A DNA stretch of 64,000 nt from CAZEHS01 sp964649745 (GCA_964649745.1 CAZYQI010000003.1:101463-165462); one strand, 5' to 3'. Shown: positions 7,571-16,657, counted from the first letter of the stretch. Numbers and translations are program-made. The notes: generated by a model not told the origin, from the sequence alone.

Positions 7571-10339
7571 ATGCTTAAGAAAAACAAACTGTCCCTGCTG
7601 ATTCTGGGGCTATTCATCGCTTCCAGTATGATGGGCAATCTGGTTCGTTTCGCAACGGATTATCTCTGGTTCAATGAAATGGGTTACACAACCGCGTTCC
7701 TTACGAAGCTTACGGCTTACCTCAAGCTTGGGTTGCCGGTGTTCGCCATCAGCTCCCTGGTATTTCTGCTCTACATAAAGGCGCTGATAAAGCGCTTTAT
7801 GGAGGTTAGTGAAACGACCCCTGACAAGGTCCTGCAAAAACAGCTTCTCAGAGTTCAGAATGCAGGCGCCTTGCTTCTGGGAGCCGTATTCAGTGTCCTT
7901 TTCGTCAGCGCAATCTGGTTCGATTGGCTCAGCTTCCTGAATCGCACTGCCTTTGGAAACGTTGATCCGCTATTCGGTCTGGATATTTCCTTCTATTTCT
8001 TTATTCTGCCGCTGCTGCGGATCCTGCTGGGGATGGGCTTGCTCCTGCTCTTCATGCTGGTAGCCCTGACCGTCATCTATATTCTGGCACTGCTCAATGT
8101 GCCTCCGAAAACCGCAGAGGGTGAAATTCCTGACCTGAACGAATTCCGTTTTCGTCACGATTTCCGTTCCGTTCTGAACCGGAATATTTTCTCCGGCGCC
8201 ATTATCAAGATTGGAATACTGGGTTCTCTGGCCCTGGTTCTGATGGCCTTCACCAATATCATCAGTGCGTACAATCTCGTCTATTCCCCCAGGGGCGCAG
8301 CCTACGGGGCCAGTTATACCGATGTAACCATTGCCCTTCCAGGCTATTGGATCATGGCCGCCGCAGCACTGATTGGCGCGGTCCTCTTCCTCTTCGGCGC
8401 GGTGAAGCGAAAATGGCGATTCATGGTTATCGGCCCTGCCGTTCTTCTGGTTGCCTCCTTCGGGATTTCCCTAACAGTGGCTTCGGTTCAGAAATTCATT
8501 GTGGATCCGGATGAACGGGCCAAGGAACGTCCTTACATCGCTCAGAATATCAAGCATACTCAGGACGCATTTAATCTGAATCAAATCCAGACCCTGGAAT
8601 TTCCTTCTAATGAAACCCTTAAGAGTTCGGACCTTAAGGATAATGCCGATATCATCAAAAACGTCCGGATCAATGACTACAAGCCCCTTAAAATGTCAAT
8701 AAACCAGCTTCAGGGAATCCGCCTGTACTACGAATTCAACGACGTGGACGTGGACCGATACATGATCAACGGAGAATACCGTCAGGTGTTCATCGCCGCC
8801 CGTGAAATGAATCAGGACAAGCTGGAACAGAAAACCTGGGTCAACAGCCATCTGCAGTTCACCCATGGCTACGGTGTTGTTGTGGCCCCCGTCAATGAGG
8901 TCACCAACGAGGGGCAGCCGGTACTGATGGTGAAGAACATCCCCCCGGTATCCCTCAGCGAGGATTTAACCGTTACCCGTCCTGAAATCTATTTTGGTGA
9001 GTTTACAAACAACTCGATCATCGTCAATGCTCAGGAAAAGGAGTTCGATTATCCCAAAGGCTCCGACAACGTCTATGTGAACTACGCAGGACCAGCCGGC
9101 ATCAACCTTAATCTGGTGAACCGTGTTCTTTTCTCAATCCGTGAAAAGACCATAAATCCTTTAATTTCCAACGCTTTGAATGCAGATAGCCGAATTGTGA
9201 TCAACCGAAATGTCCTTCAGCGGGCTCAGGCAATCATGCCCTGGCTGACCTACGAGCAGGATCCATACGTTGTAATCAACCAAGATGACGGCAAGCTGTA
9301 CTGGATCATCGATGCCTACACCGCCAGCAACCGCTATCCCTATTCACAGCCCCATGAAAGCGGCGTGAATTACATCCGTAACTCGGTTAAGGTCGTTATT
9401 AACGCTTACTCCGGAGAAACCGACTATTACATTTACGACAAAACCGATCCGGTGATCCTGACCTATCAGAAGATTTTCCCCGGTCTTTTCAAAGCCGCAG
9501 ATGAAATGCCCGCCGGCCTTGCAAAGCATGTCCGCTACCCCAAGGGACTGCTGGATATTCAGGCTGACATCTACAAAAAATTTCATGTAACCAATCCGGA
9601 TGTTTTCTATAACGGCGAGGACATCTGGGCTGTTTCAAAGGAAAAGTACATGAAGGAGGAGGCCACAGTAGAGGCCAACTATCTCATGTTCCGTCTCCCC
9701 GGAGAAACGGAGATGGAGTTCATTCTGAACATCCCCTTCACCCCCAAGGACAAATCCAATATGAATGCCTTGCTGATGGCCCGAAACGACGGGGAGAATT
9801 ACGGAAAGCTGTTTATGTACAGCTTCCCCAAAGACAAGCTGGTGCAGGGTCCGCAAATGCTGGAATCCCGAATCGATCAGGATACAGCAATCTCTCAACA
9901 GCTTTCCTTCTGGGACCAGAAGGGCTCCTCCGTACTTAGGGGAAACCTGATGACAATCCCCATCAAGGACTCCCTGATTTATGTTGAACCCATCTACCTG
10001 CAGTCCTCCGGTGAGCGGAGCCTTCCAGAAATGAAGCGGGTGGTGGTATCGTATGGCGACCAGGTGGTGATGGAAGAAACCCTTCAAAAGGCCCTGGACA
10101 GAATCTTCGGAACAGAGGATGCCGCACCGACGGCTGCCACACCTCAAAATCCTGCATCTGAAGTCGGCGCCCCCTTGCCCAATCAAACCCAGGTCCTGAT
10201 TGATCAGGCAAAGGGGCTGATCGATTCTTCCGTTAAGAGTATTGAACAGCTGAAATCTGTACTGGAACAGCTTACTCAGGCTGTAAACCAGGCCGAGGGG
10301 AACTTGCCGCCGGCAACCGTTCCTCCTGAAATACAGTAA
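7571..10339 (+). CDS. UPF0182 (COG1615) family membrane protein under a Mn riboswitch
   Basis: 922 aa. Roughly seven hydrophobic helices occupy the first 310 residues, with the family's typical ATDYLWFNEMGY near the N-terminus. A long soluble domain with UPF0182-type motifs follows (VNSHLQFTHGYGVVVAP, PEIYFGE, QRAQAIMPWLTYEQDPY). The C-terminal tail (about 850-922) is Pro/Gln/Ala-rich with a short coiled coil. The ATG follows GGAGGG. The molecular function of UPF0182 is unknown. Regulation by a manganese riboswitch, whose known targets are mostly Mn exporters or Mn-related membrane proteins, suggests a role in Mn2+ homeostasis or in tolerating excess Mn. That is inference. It is monocistronic and ends at a bidirectional terminator. 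Confidence 0.93.
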   Translation: MLKKNKLSLLILGLFIASSMMGNLVRFATDYLWFNEMGYTTAFLTKLTAYLKLGLPVFAISSLVFLLYIKALIKRFMEVSETTPDKVLQKQLLRVQNAGALLLGAVFSVLFVSAIWFDWLSFLNRTAFGNVDPLFGLDISFYFFILPLLRILLGMGLLLLFMLVALTVIYILALLNVPPKTAEGEIPDLNEFRFRHDFRSVLNRNIFSGAIIKIGILGSLALVLMAFTNIISAYNLVYSPRGAAYGASYTDVTIALPGYWIMAAAALIGAVLFLFGAVKRKWRFMVIGPAVLLVASFGISLTVASVQKFIVDPDERAKERPYIAQNIKHTQDAFNLNQIQTLEFPSNETLKSSDLKDNADIIKNVRINDYKPLKMSINQLQGIRLYYEFNDVDVDRYMINGEYRQVFIAAREMNQDKLEQKTWVNSHLQFTHGYGVVVAPVNEVTNEGQPVLMVKNIPPVSLSEDLTVTRPEIYFGEFTNNSIIVNAQEKEFDYPKGSDNVYVNYAGPAGINLNLVNRVLFSIREKTINPLISNALNADSRIVINRNVLQRAQAIMPWLTYEQDPYVVINQDDGKLYWIIDAYTASNRYPYSQPHESGVNYIRNSVKVVINAYSGETDYYIYDKTDPVILTYQKIFPGLFKAADEMPAGLAKHVRYPKGLLDIQADIYKKFHVTNPDVFYNGEDIWAVSKEKYMKEEATVEANYLMFRLPGETEMEFILNIPFTPKDKSNMNALLMARNDGENYGKLFMYSFPKDKLVQGPQMLESRIDQDTAISQQLSFWDQKGSSVLRGNLMTIPIKDSLIYVEPIYLQSSGERSLPEMKRVVVSYGDQVVMEETLQKALDRIFGTEDAAPTAATPQNPASEVGAPLPNQTQVLIDQAKGLIDSSVKSIEQLKSVLEQLTQAVNQAEGNLPPATVPPEIQ

Positions 10340-10368
10340 TAGAAGTACCGGATTGACTCTTCGCTAAA

Positions 10369-10409
10369 AAACGAGACTGTTACCTTATGAAGGGGTAACA
10401 GTCTCGTTT
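10369..10409. terminator. bidirectional terminator between UPF0182 and helicase genes
   Basis: A perfect 16-bp stem, AAACGAGACTGTTACC (10369-10384) with its complement (10394-10409). The minus reading gives a six-T tail for the helicase; the plus reading gives a weaker T-rich tail for the UPF0182 gene. Confidence 0.9.
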
Positions 10410-10448
10410 CTATTTGCATATCGCTTTTTAACCTATTGCGTCAGCGTG

Positions 10449-11744
10449 TTATCTTTTTTTCGACTTTCTGTCAGTTGACTTTCGTTTTTTGACTGTGTTG
10501 TTCTTCTTTGCAGCTCCCGGTGGTGCCACGGGTTTTCCGGCAGCTTGACCATTTGCCTTGCTTTTGGAAATTTTGCCGTCACCGGCTGATTTCTTAAGGC
10601 CGTCTTTTTTTGAATGGCCGCCATGGACTTGAGGGGGTTCGGATACCCGTATGCGAGCAATTTTCATTCCGATAAAGGCTTCGACTTCTTCAAGCCGTTT
10701 CTCATCCTTCATCGTCAGTATAGTATAGGCCACGCCTACATTCCCGGCTCTTCCGGTGCGACCTATACGGTGCACGTAATTCTCTGTATCATCCGGCAGG
10801 TTGTAATTGAAAACATGACTGATTCCCTCAATATCAAGACCTCTGGCGGCAACATCCGTCGCCACTAAGTAATTGATTTCATTACTCCGAAACTTCGCCA
10901 TCACATCTTCCCTTTTGGCTTGGGTAAGCCCCCCATGAATGGCCTCTACCTTGTATCCCGCAGCAAGCATCGCTTCGTAGAGCGTATCTGTGCCCACTCT
11001 CGACCGGCAGAAAACGATGGCATTCTGCGGGTTGTCTCTTTTTAGGATTGTCATGAAATCATCCAGCTTCTTACGGCCAGAAGTCTCCACCACCAGTTGG
11101 GTGATGTTGTCCAGGGTGATCTGTTTCTTGGGTGCTTTCACGAACACGGGATTCACGAGGTATTTATCCGTGAACAAATCGATATTCTGGCTGATTGTGG
11201 CTGAAAAACATAAGGTCTGCCTTTCCCTTGGCAGTTGTTCAATGATTTGGTCCACCTGTTCCATAAACCCGATATTGAACATCTGATCGGCTTCATCCAC
11301 CACCAACGTGTTCAAATGGCTGAGGTCGATAGAACCTCTTCGGAGATGGTCCAAAATTCGGCCAGGGGTACCTATCACCAGTTGGATATCCCCTTTGAGC
11401 TTATGGAGCTGTGCCAGAACATCCTGCCCTCCGTAAGCCGTCAGGATGTTAAGGGGTTTTATTTCAGAAAGCTGTCTAGCCACATCGGTAATCTGCAGGG
11501 CAAGCTCCCGGGTCGGGGCAAGAACCAACCCTTGAATGTTGGGATTATCCACATCCATTTTTTGAAACATAGGCAGCAAAAACCCGTAGGTTTTCCCTGT
11601 GCCGGTTTGAGCCTCCGCAACCAGGTCCCTTCCGTTCAAGATATGCGGAATGCTTAAGGACTGGATGGGTGTTGGTATGGATATATTCTTTAATTCAAGG
11701 GAATAGACCAGATCTCCCTGGATGCCCAATTTATAAAATGACAT
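10449..11744 (-). CDS. DEAD-box RNA helicase
   Basis: 431 aa. All core motifs are visible: Q motif (IPTPIQ), motif I AQTGTGKT (45-52), PTRELA, TPGR, DEAD (150-153), SAT (181-183), motif V region ATDVAARGLDI and motif VI HRIGRTGR. The last about 60 residues are Lys/Ala/Gly-rich, a basic tail that usually aids RNA binding. It remodels RNA duplexes using ATP, probably in ribosome assembly, RNA decay or cold adaptation like Csh-type helicases. The start ATG has GAGGTG upstream. A stand-alone gene with a strong terminator. Confidence 0.95.
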   Translation of the reverse strand: MSFYKLGIQGDLVYSLELKNISIPTPIQSLSIPHILNGRDLVAEAQTGTGKTYGFLLPMFQKMDVDNPNIQGLVLAPTRELALQITDVARQLSEIKPLNILTAYGGQDVLAQLHKLKGDIQLVIGTPGRILDHLRRGSIDLSHLNTLVVDEADQMFNIGFMEQVDQIIEQLPRERQTLCFSATISQNIDLFTDKYLVNPVFVKAPKKQITLDNITQLVVETSGRKKLDDFMTILKRDNPQNAIVFCRSRVGTDTLYEAMLAAGYKVEAIHGGLTQAKREDVMAKFRSNEINYLVATDVAARGLDIEGISHVFNYNLPDDTENYVHRIGRTGRAGNVGVAYTILTMKDEKRLEEVEAFIGMKIARIRVSEPPQVHGGHSKKDGLKKSAGDGKISKSKANGQAAGKPVAPPGAAKKNNTVKKRKSTDRKSKKR

Positions 11745-11816
11745 AACTTCACCTCTGGTCGGTTATAACCGGATTATAACCGTATAGAATCAAGACACTT
11801 TTCCACCCTAATGGAT

Positions 11817-12365
11817 TTACGCATTGGACAGCAACAGTAATTTTTTTGTAGTGCTGGCATTCCGAATGGTTACCTTGCTATTCACTGAAGAGCTTGCGAT
11901 TTTATACCACCTCGTTTTTGATAAGGTGGCTCTTGGGGCGGACCAAAAAATCACATGATTATGATAACCAACCTGTTCATACTCGGGCTTCGCTTCCCCC
12001 ACCGCTTTATAGACGTCTTCAATGGTGACATGCGGAATAAGAAATATCGCCTGATGAATCACCTCTTCATTCGAGTGAAGGTCCCACCATGGGGGGGCAT
12101 GATCCAAGGCTTCCGATAATTCTTTTACCGAAAGAATTGCCACCGGAACATCCAGTGCAAACCGTTCTTCCAACATCACTTTACATCGGTTGCTTATTTC
12201 GGCTTTATCCGTGCTTTCACTGGAAAAGAGCACATTCCCGCTATTGATATATGTGCTGACATTTGTAAAACCGAAGGCCTCAAATGCCATTTTTAATAAG
12301 GGCATCGCCACTTTGTTTTTCCCGCTAATATTTATGCCACGTAACAGAGCAATCCATTTTTCCAT
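11817..12365 (-). CDS. DUF1697 domain protein
   Basis: 182 aa, soluble. It begins MEKWIALLRGINISGKNKV and continues with a YINSGNVLFSS segment, the signature of the DUF1697 family; the C-terminal part (TRWYKIASSSVNSKVTIRN) also fits. Length is normal for the family. No biochemical role is established for DUF1697. GGAGG lies nine bases before the ATG. Neighbours give no pathway clue. Confidence 0.88.
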   Translation of the reverse strand: MEKWIALLRGINISGKNKVAMPLLKMAFEAFGFTNVSTYINSGNVLFSSESTDKAEISNRCKVMLEERFALDVPVAILSVKELSEALDHAPPWWDLHSNEEVIHQAIFLIPHVTIEDVYKAVGEAKPEYEQVGYHNHVIFWSAPRATLSKTRWYKIASSSVNSKVTIRNASTTKKLLLLSNA

Positions 12366-12531
12366 CGACCACTACCTCCGCAAAATAACAGACACACTCT
12401 GTTAAAACACCCGTTTTCCGTCTGAAATATTTATACCCAACTCTTTCGCCATACTGGTTTGATTAAATAGGATGAAAATAATGGAAGCGATACAAGGAAG
12501 CGGTCAATCCGCTTTGCTAAAATCAAAAATT

Positions 12532-12825
12532 CTATATCTGTTCTCTCTCAGCTATTGTTGATTCTTTGAATACATCCAGTAATGCTTTTATGCCTTCGTT
12601 CTCCACTCCGTCTTTATTAACGATAATATAGTTATCTTGAATATGCAAATCTATCTGATTGATAGCAACTGCCTTAACCGAATCGCTATTCAGAAAATCG
12701 GTTGCCATGGACTCTAAGACAAAGGCATCCCCGAATCTTTCCAATACATAATCAAACGCTTCATAAATCAGTTGTCCATTACAAAGATTGCATTTCGTTT
12801 TACAAAGTGGCACCTCGCCTTTCAA
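12532..12825 (-). CDS. small protein with N-terminal Cys cluster, unknown function
   Basis: 97 aa if translation starts at the TTG at 12825. A GTG at 12813 is the alternative; neither has a textbook ribosome site, so the start is uncertain. Cysteines at 8, 12 and 15 (LCKTKCNLCNG) look like a small zinc knuckle. The remainder is acidic with no transmembrane segment. I do not recognise a family. It lies divergent to the membrane-protein/XRE pair across an AT-rich regulatory region. Confidence 0.6.
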   Translation of the reverse strand: MKGEVPLCKTKCNLCNGQLIYEAFDYVLERFGDAFVLESMATDFLNSDSVKAVAINQIDLHIQDNYIIVNKDGVENEGIKALLDVFKESTIAEREQI

Positions 12826-12844
12826 TTAAGCCAAGCTTCAATCT

Positions 12845-12897
12845 ATGTAATGTACACTTTACATGTTGTTTGTTTTATGTTACATTAAGTATATAAA
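12845..12897 (+). promoter_or_regulatory. promoter and candidate operator of the membrane protein/XRE pair
   Basis: -35 TTGTTT (12870-12875), 16-bp spacer, -10 TATAAA (12892-12897). Just upstream, ATGTAA (12845-12850) and TTACAT (12859-12864) form an inverted repeat, and ATGTTACAT (12878-12886) repeats the half-site. This suggests autoregulation by the small XRE protein. Confidence 0.5.
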
Positions 12898-12940
12898 ACT
12901 GTTCATTATAATCAACTGACTCCCAAGGAGGGTGAAAGCT

Positions 12941-13438
12941 ATGTCTTATCAGGAAAAACGGGTACTGGTATCCATTTTCACAGGGCTGGCGCTGATGATT
13001 GCATATGGAATCAACGCCATGGGTAAGTTCCACGGGGGGCTCACAGGGCCGGAGCATATAAAGCTCTGGGCAGTCACCATGCTACAGTATATTGGTATTG
13101 GAGTTGCAGCAGCCATCATAATCCAGATCGTGTTCCATATTCTGATGTCCATCGCCATTGCTGCAAAGGAAACCATCCAGAGTGGAAACTGTAGCGATGA
13201 CCAGATCAAAAGAACCATCGCTTTGGAAATGGTTGAGGATGAAATGGACAAGCTGATTGAGCTGAAGTCCACGCGGATCTGCTTTGCATTGACCGGGGGT
13301 GGCTTTATTATCGGCCTCATCACCCTGGCCTTCGGCTACACCCCAGTGCTGATGCTGAACATCCTCTTCGGGACAATATTTTTGGGCTCTCTGCTGGAGG
13401 GCTTTACCCAGATTTACTATTACCGAAAGGGTGTCTAA
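12941..13438 (+). CDS. small membrane protein paired with an XRE regulator
   Basis: 165 aa. Four likely transmembrane helices: about 8-26, 45-68, 107-128 and 132-152. Between helices 2 and 3 lies a charged cytosolic loop (ALEMVEDEMDKLIELKS). I chose the ATG at 12941 because AAGGAGG precedes it; an upstream GTG at 12932 lies within that site's spacing. The gene abuts the XRE gene directly (TAA then ATG). Membrane protein plus YozG-like HTH pairs are common in Firmicutes; the membrane partner may modulate or be regulated by the repressor. Function unknown. Confidence 0.8.
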   Translation: MSYQEKRVLVSIFTGLALMIAYGINAMGKFHGGLTGPEHIKLWAVTMLQYIGIGVAAAIIIQIVFHILMSIAIAAKETIQSGNCSDDQIKRTIALEMVEDEMDKLIELKSTRICFALTGGGFIIGLITLAFGYTPVLMLNILFGTIFLGSLLEGFTQIYYYRKGV

Positions 13439-13663
13439 ATGGAAAAAAAAATCGAGATCAGCAACAATCTACGAAAGCTACGTTTCTTTGCCAATGAAAT
13501 GACTCAGCAGGAACTGGCCGTAAGGGCCGGGGTTTCACGACAGACCATTATCTCAATTGAGGCAGGAAAGTACACCCCTTCCCTGGAGCTGGCGTTCCGG
13601 CTGGCGGAAGCCTTCGGCGTTAAATTGGAGGACGTGTTCACGTATGCGGTAAAAGAAGAATAA
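13439..13663 (+). CDS. XRE-family helix-turn-helix regulator
   Basis: 74 aa, almost entirely a Cro/CI-type HTH: NLRKLRFFANEMTQQELA, then RAGVSRQTIISIEAGKYTPS as recognition region, ending VKLEDVFTY. This is the compact YozG-like class that normally works as a dimeric DNA-binding protein. It starts directly after the stop of the membrane protein gene, so the two are co-translated. The dyads at 12845-12886 are a plausible target. Confidence 0.92.
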   Translation: MEKKIEISNNLRKLRFFANEMTQQELAVRAGVSRQTIISIEAGKYTPSLELAFRLAEAFGVKLEDVFTYAVKEE

Positions 13664-13776
13664 CGACATATAACAAATTTATGTTCTCAGAGGTTTTCTG
13701 CTGCTGATGATCATCCAAAATGCCTGGAGCTGAAAAGAACCCTATGACGTCAGACATCACCTTGGAGGTATAAACC

Positions 13777-14463
13777 ATGAAGCCTGATAAAAGAACAGCA
13801 TTAATAGCCGGCGGACTGTATCTGATGCTTCTGCTGGGCAGCGGCTTTGCTGAAGTGACCCGTACCAGGTTAATTGTAAACCAGGACATGGCCGCAACGA
13901 TTTCCAACATTTTGGCCAACGAAACGCTTTTTAAAGCCAGCTTCATCAGCGATCTGATTGGACAGACAGCCTTCCTGCTTCTGAGTCTTGCCCTGTATCG
14001 GCTGCTTTCCCCGGTAAACAGAACCCACGCGATGGTGATGGTGGCCTTCGTTGCAGTGAGTGTACCGATTGCCATGCTGAATATGCTGAATCAGTTCGCC
14101 GCCATACATCTGTTAAGCAGCGCCTCCTATCTGCAAGGGGTGCCACCCGATCAGCTGAATGCACAAGCCATGTTCTTCCTTGATCTCCACCGGTACGGCG
14201 TATACATTGATGAAATCTTCTGGGGCCTGTGGTTGTTCCCCTTTGGGTATCTGGTGTATAAATCTGGGTATTTCCCAAAGATTATCGGTGTTTTACTGAT
14301 GGGGGGGTGTTTTGGATACTTGATTGATTTCTTTATTCAGTTCCTGCTTCCGACATCGCTGGCACTCACCTATCCAGGCCTTGCAGTTGCAACCCTTGGA
14401 GAAGTATTCGCCATCGTAATGCTGATTTTTTGCGGATTAAAGAAGCGCAATATCCCATCATAA
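13777..14463 (+). CDS. DUF4386 membrane protein
   Basis: 228 aa with six predicted transmembrane helices spread through the chain. The opening (KRTALIAGGLYLMLLLGSGFAEV) and the central HAMVMVAFVAVSVPIAMLNM and YGVYIDEIFWGLWLFPFGYL segments are typical of DUF4386, a Firmicutes/Bacteroidetes integral membrane family with no assigned function. GGAGG precedes the ATG. Monocistronic, with a terminator 38 bp downstream. Confidence 0.85.
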   Translation: MKPDKRTALIAGGLYLMLLLGSGFAEVTRTRLIVNQDMAATISNILANETLFKASFISDLIGQTAFLLLSLALYRLLSPVNRTHAMVMVAFVAVSVPIAMLNMLNQFAAIHLLSSASYLQGVPPDQLNAQAMFFLDLHRYGVYIDEIFWGLWLFPFGYLVYKSGYFPKIIGVLLMGGCFGYLIDFFIQFLLPTSLALTYPGLAVATLGEVFAIVMLIFCGLKKRNIPS

Positions 14464-14500
14464 TCACAGGCTACTGGACACTTCATAACCCTTATCCCAT

Positions 14501-14537
14501 AAGAGCCAAACCAATTCTATTTGGTGGGCTCTTTTTT
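14501..14537 (+). terminator. terminator of the DUF4386 gene
   Basis: AAGAGCC (14501-14507) pairs with GGGCTCTT (14526-14533), extended by an inner ACCAA/TTGGT stem, followed by a T run. Confidence 0.85.
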
Positions 14538-14582
14538 GTTCGATTCTTATCTGGTCTGACGTGGAGGGTTTTCTGCCTGAAA

Positions 14583-14611
14583 ACAAGACCCTTGGAAGAT
14601 GCCCAAGGGTC
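14583..14611 (-). terminator. terminator of the DUF4846 gene
   Basis: A perfect 9-bp stem, GACCCTTGG (14587-14595) with CCAAGGGTC (14603-14611). In the minus direction a short T-rich tail follows. It lies about 30 bp past the stop of the DUF4846 gene. Confidence 0.7.
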
Positions 14612-14642
14612 AATAAAGCGACAGTACACGTGTGTTGCCATT

Positions 14643-15578
14643 CTACTCAAAGCGCTTCAATTCATCCCAGCTGAAGGTCCACTGGGGCGTAGCCAGCACT
14701 GCTGCTTCACCGGGAGCATACCAGGGGCTTTCATGGGGATTTTTATCATTTTTAAGGATATGGATTTCCTGAGCCGGCATATAGCTTTGAGCGAGGATAA
14801 ACCGCTTGTCCCCTTCAGCATTCACTGCAACATCCATGACCATCACGCAGTGCCCGGGGCTGCCCCCCTGAATGAAAACATCTCCTGCCTGAAGAGTGTC
14901 CAGGGAAACCGATTTTAGTTCCTTTGATAGAGACAGGGTGCCTGCATAGGCGAATACCATATCCAGATAGCTGCGGAATGTACGGTAGTCGTCGGACGCT
15001 TCCCCGCTGTTTGTCCAGTTAACCGTATTCCCGTTGACCTGTATGCGCTTGCCCATGCGCCAGTTCGTGTAATCGGCCCGAAAACCGTTGGTGAAATTGA
15101 ATGCGATGGCATCCTTCTGACCACTCTGGTAGAGGTATTCCGCCCTTAAACGGATCGCTGCATCGGCACATTGCTGAAGATCCCTGTCTCCGATTTCCAT
15201 CGCAATGACTGCAGCATGAACCTGAGCGGTTTTCTTCCTGCCATCAAATAGCAGAACCGGCTCACCCTCTGGCTTTAGGGGTAAATTTCTAAGCCACTCC
15301 TGAAAAGAAGCCCCCTCCACAGGTATTCTTTCATACCCTTCAGGGACAAGAAATCTTTGGGAAAGCAACGCACCCTCCGGTACTGTGAGGCTTTTCTTTT
15401 CTGAAGGAACCGGATTTTCGCTGCCATTAGCCAGAACGATTGCCGTAGGGCCATCGCTTCCCCCGATAATGCCTACACGGACGGAAGGATTAAAAAAATG
15501 ATTCACCAGAAGGTATCCCCCTGAACCCGCACCCAAAATTAACAAGGCGAGAACCGTCAACACTCTTTTATTTGTCAT
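14643..15578 (-). CDS. DUF4846 domain protein, membrane-anchored, with a GIIGGSDGPTAI motif
   Basis: 311 aa. A hydrophobic signal/anchor (about 5-27) is followed at 35-49 by VGIIGGSDGPTAIVL. That resembles the conserved GIIGGADGPTAI segment of sodium-pumping decarboxylase beta subunits (OadB family) but stands here alone outside a membrane context. From about 75 on the chain fits DUF4846 (LPEGYERIPV-like opening, ADAAIRLRAEYLY, GDVFIQGGSPGHCVMVMD), a secreted family of unknown activity. The GH-C segment near the C-terminus could be catalytic, but that is a guess. Start ATG has a GGGGG site. It ends at its own terminator. Confidence 0.85.
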   Translation of the reverse strand: MTNKRVLTVLALLILGAGSGGYLLVNHFFNPSVRVGIIGGSDGPTAIVLANGSENPVPSEKKSLTVPEGALLSQRFLVPEGYERIPVEGASFQEWLRNLPLKPEGEPVLLFDGRKKTAQVHAAVIAMEIGDRDLQQCADAAIRLRAEYLYQSGQKDAIAFNFTNGFRADYTNWRMGKRIQVNGNTVNWTNSGEASDDYRTFRSYLDMVFAYAGTLSLSKELKSVSLDTLQAGDVFIQGGSPGHCVMVMDVAVNAEGDKRFILAQSYMPAQEIHILKNDKNPHESPWYAPGEAAVLATPQWTFSWDELKRFE

Positions 15579-15712
15579 AAAGTTTTCCCCCGTTTTCCAG
15601 CATCCGCTTAAAATGACGATTCATCTGCATGGGTACAGCGCGGCTTTCACTGAATCCTCCAATACGTTTGATAAAGCAAGGTTTGATATTAAAAGGATTT
15701 ATCGTCTCACCG

Positions 15713-16069
15713 TTATAACGTGTCGCATGGAGATGATTGTTTCAACTCTTTTATATAATTCAACCCCCATATTTCAATACTATTCAGCACGTTTTTAAAG
15801 TTTTCACCCAGCTCACTTAATTTATATTCTACATGCGGAGGTACTTCTGCAAATACGGTTCGAATCACTAGCTTATCCTTTTCTAACTGTCTTAACTGCT
15901 TCATCAAAATGGTTTGTGTAATTCCCGGCAATAGCCGTTGCAGTTGATTAAATCTTTTCGTGCCTGTACTAAGCTGATAAAGAATTACAATGGTCCATTT
16001 TCCTGACAACACCTTTTGTGTGGTGGCAAATGGGCAGACACCATATACACTTTCTTTCATATCAACCAT
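15713..16069 (-). CDS. HxlR-family transcriptional regulator
   Basis: 118 aa winged-helix protein. A conserved N-terminal cysteine lies in GVCPFATTQKVLSGKWTIVI, followed by FNQLQRLLPGITQTILMKQL (recognition helix) and the wing/HVEYKLSELG segment, all typical of HxlR/MarR-like repressors that respond to redox or small electrophiles. AGGAGGAG precedes the ATG. It is divergent from the NTF2-like gene at 16218 and probably regulates it. The pair is visibly more AT-rich than its neighbours, consistent with later acquisition. Confidence 0.92.
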   Translation of the reverse strand: MVDMKESVYGVCPFATTQKVLSGKWTIVILYQLSTGTKRFNQLQRLLPGITQTILMKQLRQLEKDKLVIRTVFAEVPPHVEYKLSELGENFKNVLNSIEIWGLNYIKELKQSSPCDTL

Positions 16070-16143
16070 ATAATACTCCTCCTGATGTTCTTGATTTTTC
16101 TATTAGTATCTAAAAAGATAGTAGCCATCATAATAATCAGTAC

Positions 16144-16171
16144 TTGTTATTACGATTGTACATTTTATAAT
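16144..16171 (+). promoter_or_regulatory. promoter of the NTF2-like gene
   Basis: -35 TTGTTA (16144-16149), 16-bp spacer, -10 TATAAT (16166-16171). It lies in the divergent intergenic space next to the HxlR gene, where an HxlR dimer would bind. Confidence 0.65.
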
Positions 16172-16217
16172 TGTATCAGAACAAAAATACATAATCAATT
16201 ATTTAGGAGGTTTTATT

Positions 16218-16610
16218 ATGTCAAAAGAAACATTAGCAGTTTTTAACCAGTACAATGAGGGGTTAATTTGCGGAGACTTTGGTGCCGTATTTGCGGCATT
16301 AGCTGATGATATTAAGTGGCATCAGCCCGGAGACAATACGTTATCAGGAGTTGTCGTAGGCAAAGAATTATTAGGGGTTCATTTGGCAAAATTCGCAGAG
16401 AAAAGCAACGGCACTTTTAAAGTGATTACAAATTGGGTGTCTGACAATGGTGATTTTGTAGCTGCTAATGTTACTTTTCTCGCCGATCGTGGAGATGGTG
16501 ATATTCTTGATATGAATGGCATTGATCTTTTCCGTATTCACGATGGTAAAATACAAGAAGCATGGCTATTTTCATCTAATCAAGCAGTTGAAGACGCCTA
16601 TTGGAAATGA
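16218..16610 (+). CDS. NTF2-like / SnoaL-type protein
   Basis: 130 aa, a single alpha+beta cone fold: N-terminal helix (FNQYNEGLICGDFGAVFAAL), WHQPGDNTLSGVVVGKE strand-turn segment, and a C-terminal GIDLFRIHDGKIQEAWLF. These are the conserved elements of SnoaL/NTF2-like ketosteroid-isomerase-related proteins, which bind or isomerise small hydrophobic molecules. An AGGAGG site precedes the ATG. Divergent from the HxlR regulator, which suggests inducible expression. Substrate unknown. Confidence 0.85.
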   Translation: MSKETLAVFNQYNEGLICGDFGAVFAALADDIKWHQPGDNTLSGVVVGKELLGVHLAKFAEKSNGTFKVITNWVSDNGDFVAANVTFLADRGDGDILDMNGIDLFRIHDGKIQEAWLFSSNQAVEDAYWK

Positions 16611-16657
16611 AATTGTTCTTAGCACGTTAGAGATAACTATTGATTATCAAAAAGTAA

